A stretch of DNA of 64,000 nt, taken from NCBI GenBank assembly GCA_003994795.1, contig AP018269.1:806001-870000 (forward strand), written 5' to 3'. Of the stretch, positions 34,798 to 44,716 are shown piece after piece. Numbering within the stretch: the stretch's first letter is position 1; each line of letters opens with the position of its first letter. The notes beneath the pieces were generated by a model. The model was not told where the DNA came from, made no database searches, and was given only the letters and a program-made list of their open reading frames with translations. The translations under genes were made by a program, and so were the position numbers. The DNA comes from Cylindrospermum sp. NIES-4074 (GTDB lineage Bacteria > Cyanobacteriota > Cyanobacteriia > Cyanobacteriales > Nostocaceae).

Positions 34798-37575
34798 TTA
34801 TGGCATATCTACCGCTGCATTAACTGCCAGCATCGCTTGAAGTTGTTCACACTCTTTGAGTAGGGGAATACCCAGGACTGACGCAAGGGAAAGGGCTTGA
34901 GCGCAAAACTCGCGCGATCGGTCAAGCTTTCCTGTTTTGTGGTGGAGTTCTCCCAGTCTCAGGAGGGCTTCCGCTTCAACATCACGACAACCCAGTTCTT
35001 TGAAGATATCTAGGGATGTCAGTAAATGTTGTTGAGCTTCTGGATACTGTTCAAGCTTGAGCAGTGTTGCACCCCAATTAACCAGTGCAATTCCTTCTCC
35101 TTGACGATCGCCAAGCTCACGGGCAATAGTCAACCATTGCTGATGGTACTCAATCGCTTGTGGATAGTTGCCCAGTGAATCGTAAGCAATGCCCAGTCCG
35201 CCCAGTGCTTGCCCTTCTCCTTGGCGATAACCTATTTCACGGGAAATGGTCAAATATTGCTGATGGTACTCAATCGCTTGTGGATAGTTGCCCAGAGACC
35301 TGTAAGCAATACCCAGATTGCCCAGTGTCTGTCCTTCTCCCCGACGGTCGCTGATTTCACGGGCAATACTTAAATCTTGTTGGTAGTATTCAATTGCTTG
35401 TGGATAGTTGCCCAGTGAATCGTAAGCAAATCCCAGATTGCCGAGTGCTTTTCCTTCTCCTAAGCGATCGCCAATTTTACGAGCAGTTGCTAAACTCTGC
35501 TGATGGTACTCAATCGCTTGTGGATATTTAGCCAAAAACAAATAAGCATTCCCGATACCCCTCTCACAAGCCACATCAACCACAGCATCTGACTTACCTA
35601 GAATTCGCTCATAAAGTGGGAGCATTTCCCGATAGTAACTCCACCTCAGAAGTTGAACGCCCACTCCCTGATCAATCAGAATTTGTTTGGCTTCCTCCCA
35701 GTCCTCCACTTCACAATAATGGTGAAAGGCTTCCAGAGAACCCCGCACCTTCTCTAAATTGGGTGCATCCGGTTCTGGTTCATATTCATTCAGCCACACC
35801 CGCGCAGCTGTGAGTTCTACCTCTCTCCACAATGCCGCATCCGTTCTCAACAAACTACGCGCAACCTCCCTAACTAGGTTATGCTGCCGCAACAACAGCA
35901 CCCCATCCCCTCTCAATTCTTCTTCTGCCAAGTTGTGAGACTTCAGCAACTCCAATGCTGTATCCTGCTTATCTTCTGCCAACATTGCCAGCCAAAATCC
36001 TTCCGGAACCGGACGACGATACACAGAACTGCGACACAGCATTTGATAAGCATCTGGTGGTAACCGTTTCAACGACTTCTCAACCCGTTCTTTTACCAGC
36101 AGTTGCAACTTACGGGATGATGTACTTTTCTTTTTGCGACGTTCATCTTCATCAAATTCTGTTTGGTATCTCTGCCAATATTGCTGCACATTTCCATAAA
36201 AAGGTTTATCGAGAATATCCTTTGCAATCACCTGAATCACCAGGGGATGACCTTCATACAGTTTGCCAATTTGCTTTAAAATCTCTGTTCCCAACTCATC
36301 AGGCTTTAACCCGTTTTTCTCGAACAACTGCAACCGTTCTGTTTCTGACAAACCACCCAAATCCCGACGATACCAATAATTGGGATAACTCGACCCTTCT
36401 ATCTCCAATTTTTCCGATAACGCTTGAGTTGTGAGCAAGATTTGACTTTGACATTCTTCCCCAGCTAGCAGTTGTTGAAAGAATTCCACCCACAGGTTAT
36501 CGACAAAGGCATTCCATCCACTCTCATCATCTCCCTGCAAAAGCATCTCCACTGAATCAATCTGCACGAGAAATCTATTATTTCTCAGAGTTTGCAGCAG
36601 GTGTCTAAGTGCGTTTCGTGGGTCTTTCTGGTCTTCTAATGTCACCGTTTCACCCAATTTCGGTAACAGGGAAAGCGCCCCACTCATGAAATCTGTTCCC
36701 TGTCCCCTATCATCAAAGTTGAGCCGATGGAACTGTGAGCCATTGCGGTGAATTTCCACCACCAACCGCTCTGCAAGTGCTGTTTTACCAATGCCTGTGA
36801 TGCCCGTCAGCGCTAAGATGCGGCATTTTTCCTCAAGTTTTTGGGTAAGTTCGGTAATCAGTGCGTCACGCCCTACCCAGGTTTCTGAATTATAAGCAGA
36901 AAGCGATAACGTAGCGCGTGGGTTTTCGGGGGTGAATGTCCTTGTTGCTTCTGGTGTGGATGTCGCTGTATTTGCTGAAACAATAGCTTTTAATTCTGCC
37001 TTCTTCTTGATTACAGGTGTCAGGTGTTCAGCAATTCCAGCCAGCCGAATTGCACTACAACCCAGTTTAAATGCAAAATCAATATCGCGTCCTGCACCCA
37101 AGGCATCGTAAAAACCGACTGCAAACTCAATTGCGGCTTTATCTCCTACAGCTTGGTTCATCCCAATCACATAGGGGATGTGTTGTGCGATCGCATTTGC
37201 CTGAACTTCAGAATAACAGGCATTGAGAACTACACACTTTAGCTGATCTGCAAATAAATCAAACAGTCCTGCTAAAGCTTCCCCATCCACAAACTTCATT
37301 TCCCCGGTTTCGTCCTCAAATATTAAACCTTCATCCCCTCCCCCATGACCGCAGAAATGGACGATTTGAGGATTAATATCGAGCATTGCCCTCTGAATAT
37401 CTCTAGGACGCACAGCATCTTTTTTAATCAAATGAAACTGCTTGCGGTGCTGAGAACGTTCTAGACCCTCCTCAATATCCCGTCGTTCCTCATCCAACCG
37501 CAAATGATATTGCCCCTTGGGACTGGCACTCAAGATGAGAATAGTGGTTGGTGTTAAGGATTTTGGGTTTGTCAT
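34798..37575 (-). CDS. CHAT protease - STAND NTPase - TPR protein
   Basis: 925 residues in three parts. Residues 1-190 form a CHAT caspase-like peptidase with catalytic His77 (HFCGHGG) and Cys120 (LNACYSE). An NB-ARC/NACHT-type NTPase follows, with Walker A GITGIGKT (258-265) and FLVQIDSVEMLL as the Walker B region, then a winged-helix-like segment. The C-terminus has at least four 40-residue TPR units (LGNYPQAIEYHQQ). STAND proteins of this layout are signal-triggered switches; many act in programmed death or phage defence. The trigger and the protease target are unknown. No partner gene adjoins. Confidence 0.88.
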   Translation of the reverse strand: MTNPKSLTPTTILILSASPKGQYHLRLDEERRDIEEGLERSQHRKQFHLIKKDAVRPRDIQRAMLDINPQIVHFCGHGGGDEGLIFEDETGEMKFVDGEALAGLFDLFADQLKCVVLNACYSEVQANAIAQHIPYVIGMNQAVGDKAAIEFAVGFYDALGAGRDIDFAFKLGCSAIRLAGIAEHLTPVIKKKAELKAIVSANTATSTPEATRTFTPENPRATLSLSAYNSETWVGRDALITELTQKLEEKCRILALTGITGIGKTALAERLVVEIHRNGSQFHRLNFDDRGQGTDFMSGALSLLPKLGETVTLEDQKDPRNALRHLLQTLRNNRFLVQIDSVEMLLQGDDESGWNAFVDNLWVEFFQQLLAGEECQSQILLTTQALSEKLEIEGSSYPNYWYRRDLGGLSETERLQLFEKNGLKPDELGTEILKQIGKLYEGHPLVIQVIAKDILDKPFYGNVQQYWQRYQTEFDEDERRKKKSTSSRKLQLLVKERVEKSLKRLPPDAYQMLCRSSVYRRPVPEGFWLAMLAEDKQDTALELLKSHNLAEEELRGDGVLLLRQHNLVREVARSLLRTDAALWREVELTAARVWLNEYEPEPDAPNLEKVRGSLEAFHHYCEVEDWEEAKQILIDQGVGVQLLRWSYYREMLPLYERILGKSDAVVDVACERGIGNAYLFLAKYPQAIEYHQQSLATARKIGDRLGEGKALGNLGFAYDSLGNYPQAIEYYQQDLSIAREISDRRGEGQTLGNLGIAYRSLGNYPQAIEYHQQYLTISREIGYRQGEGQALGGLGIAYDSLGNYPQAIEYHQQWLTIARELGDRQGEGIALVNWGATLLKLEQYPEAQQHLLTSLDIFKELGCRDVEAEALLRLGELHHKTGKLDRSREFCAQALSLASVLGIPLLKECEQLQAMLAVNAAVDMP

Positions 37576-37667
37576 TTTCTAAAGGATCAAGCGACAAAAT
37601 CTGTGCCTGAGGGCGGATTGAGAGTTAGTTACTAGACCTGTATAGTTTAAAACTAAAAGGGTATTTT

Positions 37668-39239
37668 ATGCGAGCTTTATTACTCTGGCCGATAATGCCC
37701 AATTCTTTCTGGTCTTACCAGGAAACTCTTGATTTAGCAGGTTTACGCTCTACAAATCCACCATTGGGTTTAATCACGGTGGCAGCGATGTTGCCGAGTG
37801 ATTGGGAGATTAGATTTAGCGATCGCAATGTCCGACTAGAGACAGATGCAGATTGGGCATGGTGTGACTTGGTAATCATCTCTGCAATGATTATTCAGCA
37901 GCAAGATTTAGGGGAATTAATTAAAAAAGCAATTGCATTAGGTAAAAAAGTGGCGGTGGGTGGCCCTTTTCCTACATCAGTACCAGAATTTGCTTTGGAA
38001 GCGGGTGCTGATTACTTAATTTTGGATGAAGGGGAATGCACCGTCCCCATGTTTTTGGAAGCTTGGGAACGGGGAGAAGAAAAAGGTGTTTTCCGTTCTC
38101 CAGAAAAACCGGATGTTACCCAAACTCCTATCCCCCGCTTTGATTTGCTGGATTTAAATGCTTACTATGCAATTACGGTGCAGTTTTCTAGGGGATGTCC
38201 TTTTCAGTGTGAGTTTTGCGATATTATCAATTTGTTTGGTCGCAAGCCGCGCACTAAAACACCTGAACAGATGTTAGCTGAACTGGAAGTTCTCTATCAA
38301 ATGGGCTGGAATCGTTATATCTTTTTGGTAGATGATAATTTTATTGGCAATAAACGTAATGCTAAGGTATTTTTACGCGCTTTAATTCCCTGGATGGAAG
38401 AACGCAAATATCCCTTTACTTTCATTACCGAAGCTTCGTTAAATCTAGCAGAAGATGATGAACTGATAGATTTGATGGTGAAGGCAGGAATCACAATTGT
38501 GTTTATGGGAATTGAAACCCCAGACGTTGAGAGCTTGGTGGGAATTAATAAAGAACAGAATACACGTCAGTCTTTGCAGGAATCATGTGATAAGATTACC
38601 CGTGCAGGATTGCAAATTATGTCTGGTTTTATTTTAGGATTTGATAATGAGCGTGTTGGTGCAGGTAAACGCGTTCAGGAGTTTGTTGAAGAAACCGGAA
38701 TTCCGCAAGCACATCTCAGTTTACTGGGTGCATTACCTAATACTGCGATGTGGACTCGTCTGCAAAAAGAAGGACGTTTAGTAGAGGGGTTTAGTAAATA
38801 CTTTACTTCTCAGAAGGCTTTGATGAATTTTGTCCCCACGCGTCCAATGGCTGAAATCGTCAATGAGTTTATTGCTGCTTTCTGGAATTTATATGAACCC
38901 CTGCCTTATCTTAAACGCACATTTCGCCACTTTACCATGATGGAAGGTTGGCGTCCCCAAAACAAACGCCGGTTAACTATGACGGAATTGCGCTTTTTCC
39001 TGGCTATCTGCTGGCGTCAGGGTGTGGTACGCTCTACTAGATGGCGGTTTTGGTGGCAGTTATTTGCGATCGCACTCCAGAAACCTCATGTATTCTACGA
39101 TTATTTGATTGCTTTGGGTGTGGGTGAACACTTTTTCAATTTTCGCCATGAGGTGAAAGCGCAACTAGAAGCACAATTAGAAGAGTTACAGGAGCAACCG
39201 CAAGTAGAAGTAAGTTATCAGTTATCTTCTACTGGTTAA
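37668..39239 (+). CDS. B12-binding radical SAM protein (DUF4070 type)
   Basis: 523 residues. An N-terminal cobalamin-binding Rossmann domain (GLRSTNPPLGLITVAAMLPS, AVGGPFPTS) is followed by the radical SAM core with the CxxxCxxC cluster motif in SRGCPFQCEFCDIINLFG. Next come FLVDDNFIGNKRNAK and a C-terminal helical domain. Such enzymes use a 4Fe-4S cluster and often methylcobalamin for difficult methylations or ring rearrangements. The substrate is not evident from the context. It is divergent from the CHAT-STAND gene and followed by an ACCACAGAT repeat. Confidence 0.88.
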   Translation: MRALLLWPIMPNSFWSYQETLDLAGLRSTNPPLGLITVAAMLPSDWEIRFSDRNVRLETDADWAWCDLVIISAMIIQQQDLGELIKKAIALGKKVAVGGPFPTSVPEFALEAGADYLILDEGECTVPMFLEAWERGEEKGVFRSPEKPDVTQTPIPRFDLLDLNAYYAITVQFSRGCPFQCEFCDIINLFGRKPRTKTPEQMLAELEVLYQMGWNRYIFLVDDNFIGNKRNAKVFLRALIPWMEERKYPFTFITEASLNLAEDDELIDLMVKAGITIVFMGIETPDVESLVGINKEQNTRQSLQESCDKITRAGLQIMSGFILGFDNERVGAGKRVQEFVEETGIPQAHLSLLGALPNTAMWTRLQKEGRLVEGFSKYFTSQKALMNFVPTRPMAEIVNEFIAAFWNLYEPLPYLKRTFRHFTMMEGWRPQNKRRLTMTELRFFLAICWRQGVVRSTRWRFWWQLFAIALQKPHVFYDYLIALGVGEHFFNFRHEVKAQLEAQLEELQEQPQVEVSYQLSSTG

Positions 39240-39261
39240 AGAGGCAATTTTAAGACAATGG

Positions 39262-39310
39262 AACCACAGATAAACACAGATGAACACAGATGAAAATTAA
39301 TTATTTATCT
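39262..39310. repeat. ACCACAGATAAACACAGATGA dispersed repeat
   Basis: Direct units ACCACAGATAAACACAGATG and AACACAGATG are followed by TTATCTGTG, giving a weak hairpin after the radical SAM gene. Related to copies at 7550-7635 and 13175-13206. Confidence 0.6.
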
Positions 39311-39389
39311 GTGATTCCAATATAAATACTAGTTGATACCTATAATCTATAATGGATAATAGGTATGTTTCAATCTGGAAAATTTGGTT

Positions 39390-39638
39390 ATGCTACCAAT
39401 TACAATTGATGTAAATCAATCACAGATAAGCGTCAAAGAGTTATTATCTCTAGTGCTTGAAGGTAAAGAAATTGTTCTGACTGAAGGTAGTATTCCCCAG
39501 GCTCGTTTGGTAGCAATGTCAAAAGAACAGCTTCCACTTTCTAACTCCCGTACCCCAGGCTTACATTCTGGAGCAATTTGGACAAGCGATGATTTTGATC
39601 AGCCTTTACCTGATGAATTCTGGACAGGAAGTGTATGA
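39390..39638 (+). CDS. Antitoxin, Phd/YefM-like
   Basis: 82 residues. DVNQSQISVKELLSLVLEGK and EIVLTEGSIPQARLVAM are the Phd/YefM-type N-terminal domain; the C-terminal half (SGAIWTSDDFDQPLPDEFW) is the usual toxin-binding tail of antitoxins paired with PIN toxins. The frame opens at 39384 but the ATG at 39390 is the likely start. Its stop overlaps the start of the toxin fragment (ATGA). Confidence 0.8.
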   Translation: MLPITIDVNQSQISVKELLSLVLEGKEIVLTEGSIPQARLVAMSKEQLPLSNSRTPGLHSGAIWTSDDFDQPLPDEFWTGSV

Positions 39639-39883
39639 ATTTACTCTTAGATACTCATCCCTTCATTTGGTGGGATAGCGAAATAGCTAAACTTTCACAG
39701 CAAGCTCTGATATTATGTCAAAATCCTGCAAATACTTTGCTGTTAAGTATGGCGAGTATTTGGGAAATGCAAATTAAACTTCAACTGGGAAAGCTAACCT
39801 TCAATCTACCTCTAACAGAAATAATTAAATATCAGCAACAAAATAATAGAAAAATAAAAGCAAGTGTTTTTGTGAAAGTTTGA
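39635..39883 (+). pseudogene. Truncated PIN-domain (VapC-like) toxin
   Basis: 82 residues. The start MNLLLDTHPFIWW carries the first PIN aspartate, and SMASIWEMQIKLQLGKLTF carries the conserved Glu. The family is normally about 125 residues and ends with further catalytic Asp residues (HKDPFDRLL-type). Here the frame turns into unrelated sequence (RKIKASVFVKV) and stops, and no continuation appears in other frames downstream. It is very probably inactive. The intact antitoxin gene is upstream. Confidence 0.8.
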
Positions 39884-39987
39884 TTTTCAATCATTTATAA
39901 AAAAACTAAAGCGATTTTTCCTTTAAGTGTAAATGTTCAAAACGTATCCAAACATGGGATAATAAATATACAGAATAATTTACAATA

Positions 39988-40770
39988 ATGAAATTTCTCG
40001 GTGTTGATTTTGGCTGGAAATCGCAACCAAGCGGACTATGCTGTTTAGAATTAATAGACGGAAAACTGCAACTACTTGATTTAGAGCGCTTAGAACTCAT
40101 TGCAGATATCCTCACCTGGATTGATAAAAGCGTACAACCAGATGAACCAGCCATCATTGCTGTAGATGCACCTACCTTGATCCCCAACGCCACCGGGAGT
40201 CGCTTACCCGATAAACTCAGCCACAAATACTTTGGTAAATATCATGCTGGATGCTACCCAGCTAACCAAAACTTACCCTTTAGCGATCGCACAATCAACT
40301 TTGGCTTAGAATTAGAATCACGCGGTTTTGCCCACGCCCCAACCATCGAACCGCAAAAACCCGGCAGATATCAAATAGAAGTCTTTCCCCACCCCGCCAT
40401 CGTTAACCTATTCAACCTCCAACGCATCCTCAAATACAAAAAAGGACGCCTCAACGAACGCCGACTAGAACTAATCAAACTCCAAAATTACATCATCGAT
40501 ATCCTCCCCTCCTCTTCTCCTCCTCTGCGTTCTCTGCGCGACGGACACTTTGCTCAAGTCGGGAAACCCGCCCACGCAAGTGTCCTCCTCTGCGGTTCGT
40601 TAACTCCAGAAATCCCCCACACAGGCGCAGCACTCAAAGCAGTAGAAGATAAACTAGATAGCTTAATTTGCGCTTATGTTGCAGCACACTGGTGGTATTG
40701 GGGAGAAGAACGTAATCTAGTATTAGGCGATCGCACCACAGGCTACATAGTCATCCCTCATAGAATATGA
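39988..40770 (+). CDS. DUF429 family protein
   Basis: 260 residues. It starts MKFLGVDFGWKSQPSGLC and has DEPAIIAVDAPTLIPN, typical of DUF429, an RNase H-fold-like family with unknown activity. The C-terminal KAVEDKLDSLICAYVAAHWWYWG block is conserved. Residues about 174-204 (SSPPLRSLRDGHFAQVG...) are encoded by dispersed repeat DNA inserted in frame at 40510-40602. It is a single gene between the decayed toxin and the glucan phosphorylase. Confidence 0.82.
   Translation: MKFLGVDFGWKSQPSGLCCLELIDGKLQLLDLERLELIADILTWIDKSVQPDEPAIIAVDAPTLIPNATGSRLPDKLSHKYFGKYHAGCYPANQNLPFSDRTINFGLELESRGFAHAPTIEPQKPGRYQIEVFPHPAIVNLFNLQRILKYKKGRLNERRLELIKLQNYIIDILPSSSPPLRSLRDGHFAQVGKPAHASVLLCGSLTPEIPHTGAALKAVEDKLDSLICAYVAAHWWYWGEERNLVLGDRTTGYIVIPHRI
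40510..40602. repeat. Dispersed repeat inserted in frame in the DUF429 gene
   Basis: CTCCTCTGCGTTCTCTGCGC is followed by an inverted pair GGACACTT (40543-40550) / AAGTGTCC (40578-40585) and CTCTGCGGTTCGTTA. The GCGGTTCGTTA end matches repeats at 2590 and 8952. The frame remains open across the insert. Confidence 0.7.
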
Positions 40771-40898
40771 GATGAGCCAAGACAAAACATCTATCGCCAC
40801 ACAGATTTTCGGGACGCGACTGCATGACATAATAAAAGGCGTTGCTAACTTAAATCAGCAACGCCTAGCATTGAATATTCAAAAACTACTCAGCACAC

Positions 40899-43463
40899 TT
40901 ATTCAGCCCAAGCAATCAACCTGGGTTCATAAGCACTAGACAAGTATGGGTGTTTTGGCAACACACGCAAAGACAAGCCTTGCAAACCAGAAGTATTATA
41001 GGTGATATTAGCCGTGTAAACACTTAAACCCTGTGTATCCTGTCCTTGATAATCCATCACCACAGGCTTGGCATCGACAATCTCACCATGAGCATCAATT
41101 GCGCCTTGGTAGAGTTCCACCTGCACATCATCGTTTGTCAAAGTTGCCAAATCAACCTTGGCTTTGACAGATACAGTTTGGTTAACCTCAATCTCTGATG
41201 CTGCCGATACGTCAATATCTTTGATTTTGATGTTAAACCACTGTTGGCTAAGTTTTTCTTTCCAAGCAGCTAATTCCTTAGCAGGGGCGTAATTATCAGC
41301 AGTTAGGGTATGATAGCGATCGCTTGCTGGGAAATAAGCCCGGTGTGCATATTCTCCCACCATCCGCGCCGTATTAAAAAACGGACAATTTAAGCGGATA
41401 GCATTCTTCATTTTAGCCACCCAAGGACGGGGCAAGCCATCACCATCCCGATGGTCATAAAACAGCGGTGCAACTTCCTTCTCCAGCAAATCATAGAAAG
41501 CGTTGGCTTCTACTTCATCCTGGTAATTAGGATCTTCGTAATTCTCACCATGTCCAATCGGCCAACCGGTACGGACATAATCAGCCTCATCCCACCAGCC
41601 ATCTAGTACGCTTAAATTGGGCAATCCGTTCATGGCTGCCTTCATGCCGCTGGTACCAGACGCTTCCCGTGGACGCCGGGGTGTATTTAACCAGATATCA
41701 CAACCTGCTACCAACAATCGGGCGATGTGAATGTCGTAATTAGGAACAAACACAACTTGTTTTTCTAAGTGGTGTTCGCGGATAAAGTGATTGATATCGC
41801 GGATCAGTTCTTTACCGGGAATATCTTTGGGGTGTGCCTTCCCAGCGATGACAAATTGCACTTTACGGTGTTTATTCCCCAGCAAAATGCTCTTAATGCG
41901 ATCTAAATCGCGCATCCATAAGGTAGCGCGTTTATAGGTAGCAAAGCGACGGGCAAAGCCAACAGTTAAGACGTTGGGATCGAGAACTTCTTGTGCTTGA
42001 GCGATTTCTGAGGCAGAAGCGCCGCGATCGCGCAAATGCTTGACCAAATGCTCCCGCACATACAAAATCATATCCAAACGGCAGCGTTCATGGTTACGCC
42101 ACAATTCCTCATCGGGAATCGAGTCCATCCGTTCCCACAACGGACTATCCGGTGGTGCGGATGACCAGTTTGGCCCCAAATAGCGATCGTACAATTCCTG
42201 AGTTGACTTAGCAACGCAACTCCGCGCATGGACACCGTTAGTAATTGCGGCGATCGGCACTTCCTCGACAGGTACTTTCTGCCACAAGCCCTGGAACATC
42301 TGCCGCGACACTACACCATGCAATTGTGCCACACCATTAGAAAATGTTGCCATCTTCAAGGCCAGCACCGCCATACTGAAAGGCCCAGATAAATCCCCAG
42401 TATTTTCTCGCCCCAGACCTAAAAATTGCTCTTTAGGTAAACCAAAGATATCTGCATAGTATCCCAGGTAATACAAAATCTTGTCGGGAGCAAACAAGTC
42501 AATTCCGGCTGGGACTGGTGTGTGGGTAGTGAAGATATTGCTAGAAGCTACAACCTGTCTAGCTTGAGTATAATTCAAACCCTCTTCCTGAATCAGGATG
42601 CGGATACGCTCTAGGGCAGAGAAGGCTGCGTGACCTTCATTCATGTGGTAAGCGGTAACTTTATGCCCCAATGCTTTGAGCATTTGCACACCACCAATCC
42701 CCAACATAATTTCTTGGTGGATACGCATATCGATATCGCCACCATACAGCTGATCTGTGATGTCGTGGTCGTAAGCGTTGTTGGGTTCAATATTGGTGTC
42801 TAGCAAATACAAGGGCACGGTTCCCACTTGGACGCGCCATACTCTAGCGTATACCTTACGCCCTGGATAATCTACCGCGATTCGTATTTCTGAACCATCG
42901 GGATTGCGCTCTAGGTGCAAGGGCATATTGTAGAAATCGTTGATGGGGTAGCGTTCCTGCTGCCAACCATCAGCATTCAGATACTGAGCAAAGTATCCTT
43001 GCTGATACAATAAACCGACACCAACTAGTGGTAGCCCCAAATCACTAGCAGATTTGAGGTGATCCCCTGCCAGAACGCCTAAACCACCAGAATAGACGGG
43101 CAAACAATCTACAAGTCCAAATTCAGCCGAGAAATAGGCATAGCATTCTTTTGGCTTCTGGCTACGCTGCTTCTGATACCAGGTGCGCTCCTGCAAATAA
43201 TCTTCTAACTGACGGTTAGCGCGATCCATTTGCGCTAGGAAGCCTTCATCTTCTACAACTTCTAACAGCCGTCCTTGGCTGATAGTACCCAGCATCAAAA
43301 CCGGGTTATGACGGCTAGACTCCCACAAGTCAGGATCTAAACGGCGAAATACGTCCTTAGTCTCAACATTCCAATCCCAGTGTAGATTGTATGCTAATCG
43401 CCGTAACGGTTCGAGTCGTTGCGGTAGTGAAGGGGAGACATTGAATGTGCGAATTGGCTGCAT
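40899..43463 (-). CDS. glgP: Alpha-glucan (glycogen) phosphorylase, GlgP family
   Basis: 854 residues of the shorter alpha-glucan phosphorylase group. Motifs are NLHWDWNVETKDVF, AYFSAEFGLVDCLPVYSGGLG, AYHMNEGHAAF, TTHTPVPAGID and the PLP-lysine region EASGTSGMKAAMNG. It releases glucose-1-phosphate from glycogen in the cytosol. The frame opens at a TTG at 43481; the ATG at 43463 (MQPIRTFNV) fits the family start. It is a single transcription unit with a long, featureless upstream region. Confidence 0.93.
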   Translation of the reverse strand: MQPIRTFNVSPSLPQRLEPLRRLAYNLHWDWNVETKDVFRRLDPDLWESSRHNPVLMLGTISQGRLLEVVEDEGFLAQMDRANRQLEDYLQERTWYQKQRSQKPKECYAYFSAEFGLVDCLPVYSGGLGVLAGDHLKSASDLGLPLVGVGLLYQQGYFAQYLNADGWQQERYPINDFYNMPLHLERNPDGSEIRIAVDYPGRKVYARVWRVQVGTVPLYLLDTNIEPNNAYDHDITDQLYGGDIDMRIHQEIMLGIGGVQMLKALGHKVTAYHMNEGHAAFSALERIRILIQEEGLNYTQARQVVASSNIFTTHTPVPAGIDLFAPDKILYYLGYYADIFGLPKEQFLGLGRENTGDLSGPFSMAVLALKMATFSNGVAQLHGVVSRQMFQGLWQKVPVEEVPIAAITNGVHARSCVAKSTQELYDRYLGPNWSSAPPDSPLWERMDSIPDEELWRNHERCRLDMILYVREHLVKHLRDRGASASEIAQAQEVLDPNVLTVGFARRFATYKRATLWMRDLDRIKSILLGNKHRKVQFVIAGKAHPKDIPGKELIRDINHFIREHHLEKQVVFVPNYDIHIARLLVAGCDIWLNTPRRPREASGTSGMKAAMNGLPNLSVLDGWWDEADYVRTGWPIGHGENYEDPNYQDEVEANAFYDLLEKEVAPLFYDHRDGDGLPRPWVAKMKNAIRLNCPFFNTARMVGEYAHRAYFPASDRYHTLTADNYAPAKELAAWKEKLSQQWFNIKIKDIDVSAASEIEVNQTVSVKAKVDLATLTNDDVQVELYQGAIDAHGEIVDAKPVVMDYQGQDTQGLSVYTANITYNTSGLQGLSLRVLPKHPYLSSAYEPRLIAWAE

Positions 43464-44059
43464 AGGTTGGCGAAACTCCAAATTTTAGCTATGGTTATTG
43501 TTTACTGTCTTTACCCAATGTTGCCAATTCTTTATTCAGTGTTTGTGAAAATGTGATGACTTTGTAAAGCATTGAGAATCATTCTTTCCATCGATGCTAA
43601 AGTTTACACCAAAGGACTTTCTTAGTCTATGAGTTTTCCTTGACCATTCTTTTAGTCTAGTAAAACTTAATTATTTACTGTTAATTAGGATACTTAAATA
43701 TATTAGATCCCGCTATGAACTGAGAAAAATTTATATTTATTTTAGATTTAAGCTGATCATAGCTGTGGGGATGGAATATGCTCAGGAGTAAGATTCTGGG
43801 CTAATGGCTAAAGCTGAGAATAGTCACTTACTGCTTCCAGGGATAGGAGAGATTTTTAATTATTTCTTAATAAGATTACATTGAAATCACAGAAGTATGC
43901 AAGAGGGAACTTGTGTAATGTCTCAAATAATGTTAAGCGAGTCAGTAAAATTAGTTGCACCCTTGAGAAATTTTCACAAAATCATCCCCAGCAGTTGATC
44001 AAGAATGGCGATCGCTAACTGCTTGGTATCATGAGTAAGTCGCTTAACAAGGTAGTATT
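43464..44059. other. Intergenic region, no gene seen
   Basis: Nearly 600 bp, AT-rich, upstream of glgP on one side and downstream of the small gene at 44060 on the other. I see no RNA gene, repeat family member or conserved ORF. It probably holds the glgP promoter. Confidence 0.5.
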
Positions 44060-44383
44060 TTATGCACCTAGTGAAGGTTGATCATGGGAATTCTTTGGTT
44101 GAGTCAGAGCGAGAGCCGCTGCATAAGCCATCTCTGCTGCTATTTGATAAGCAGCTTTGATATTTGAGGAAGCGTCTTTGCCTTTAGCAGAAAGGGAAGC
44201 CTTTGGACTGCAAGACTCTCGCTTCACCTCACCTGCCGCTACAGCTCGCTGCAAAAGGATGAAAGCATCAAGGTCTTCTGAGTCATAATTGCCTTGAAGT
44301 AGCGATCGGATCTGCTTTTGATCTGTAGCGCTCAAATAACCAGCGGTTAAAGCCTTTTGCACAAGTTCTTTAATTAAAATCAT
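44060..44383 (-). CDS. Small conserved cyanobacterial protein, unknown function
   Basis: 107 residues, mostly helical and not a family I can name. MILIKELVQKALTAGYLSAT and IRSLLQGNYDSEDLDAFILL suggest a helical domain like those found next to pilus or chemotaxis-type proteins in cyanobacteria, but this is weak. An Ala-rich helix (YQIAAEMAYAAALALT) ends it. The frame opens at 44395; the ATG at 44383 is preferred because the next residues are conserved-looking. No neighbours within 300 bp. Confidence 0.55.
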   Translation of the reverse strand: MILIKELVQKALTAGYLSATDQKQIRSLLQGNYDSEDLDAFILLQRAVAAGEVKRESCSPKASLSAKGKDASSNIKAAYQIAAEMAYAAALALTQPKNSHDQPSLGA

Positions 44384-44716
44384 TATGGGAACCAAGTGTG
44401 TAAGTTAAAAGCGATATTTTCCTCTGCATACTTGCTTTTTCCTGTGAATCAGTCCAGAAAGCAAAGAAAATATATGTGGATTTTCTCTAAGAATTTATAA
44501 TGGGTAGTGCCAAGTACGCATCACCCTCTTGGATCATCCTATTGGGTGATTTACAAATTTGTGGTAATGGGCAGCAAAGAAATTAACCTTTCTAGCTTTT
44601 TGGGGATGAAGATGCGTGCATTTGGTAAGTATCATTAATCTAAAAACATTACTGTTAATGGTGGACAATTTAATCGAAATTACAGAAGTTGCTACTTCCG
44701 TAACTTCAATATTCAT

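Noticed and set aside
34597-34863. 88-codon plus-strand frame of Leu/His/Tyr heptads
   Set aside because: Produced by the 21-bp tandem repeat and overlapping the end of the CHAT-STAND gene; no start signal.
43464-44059. Possible tRNA or other structural RNA in the gap upstream of glgP
   Set aside because: No cloverleaf, no GTTCGAATC-type T-arm and no strong hairpin was found by eye. No tRNA or rRNA gene was seen anywhere in the window.
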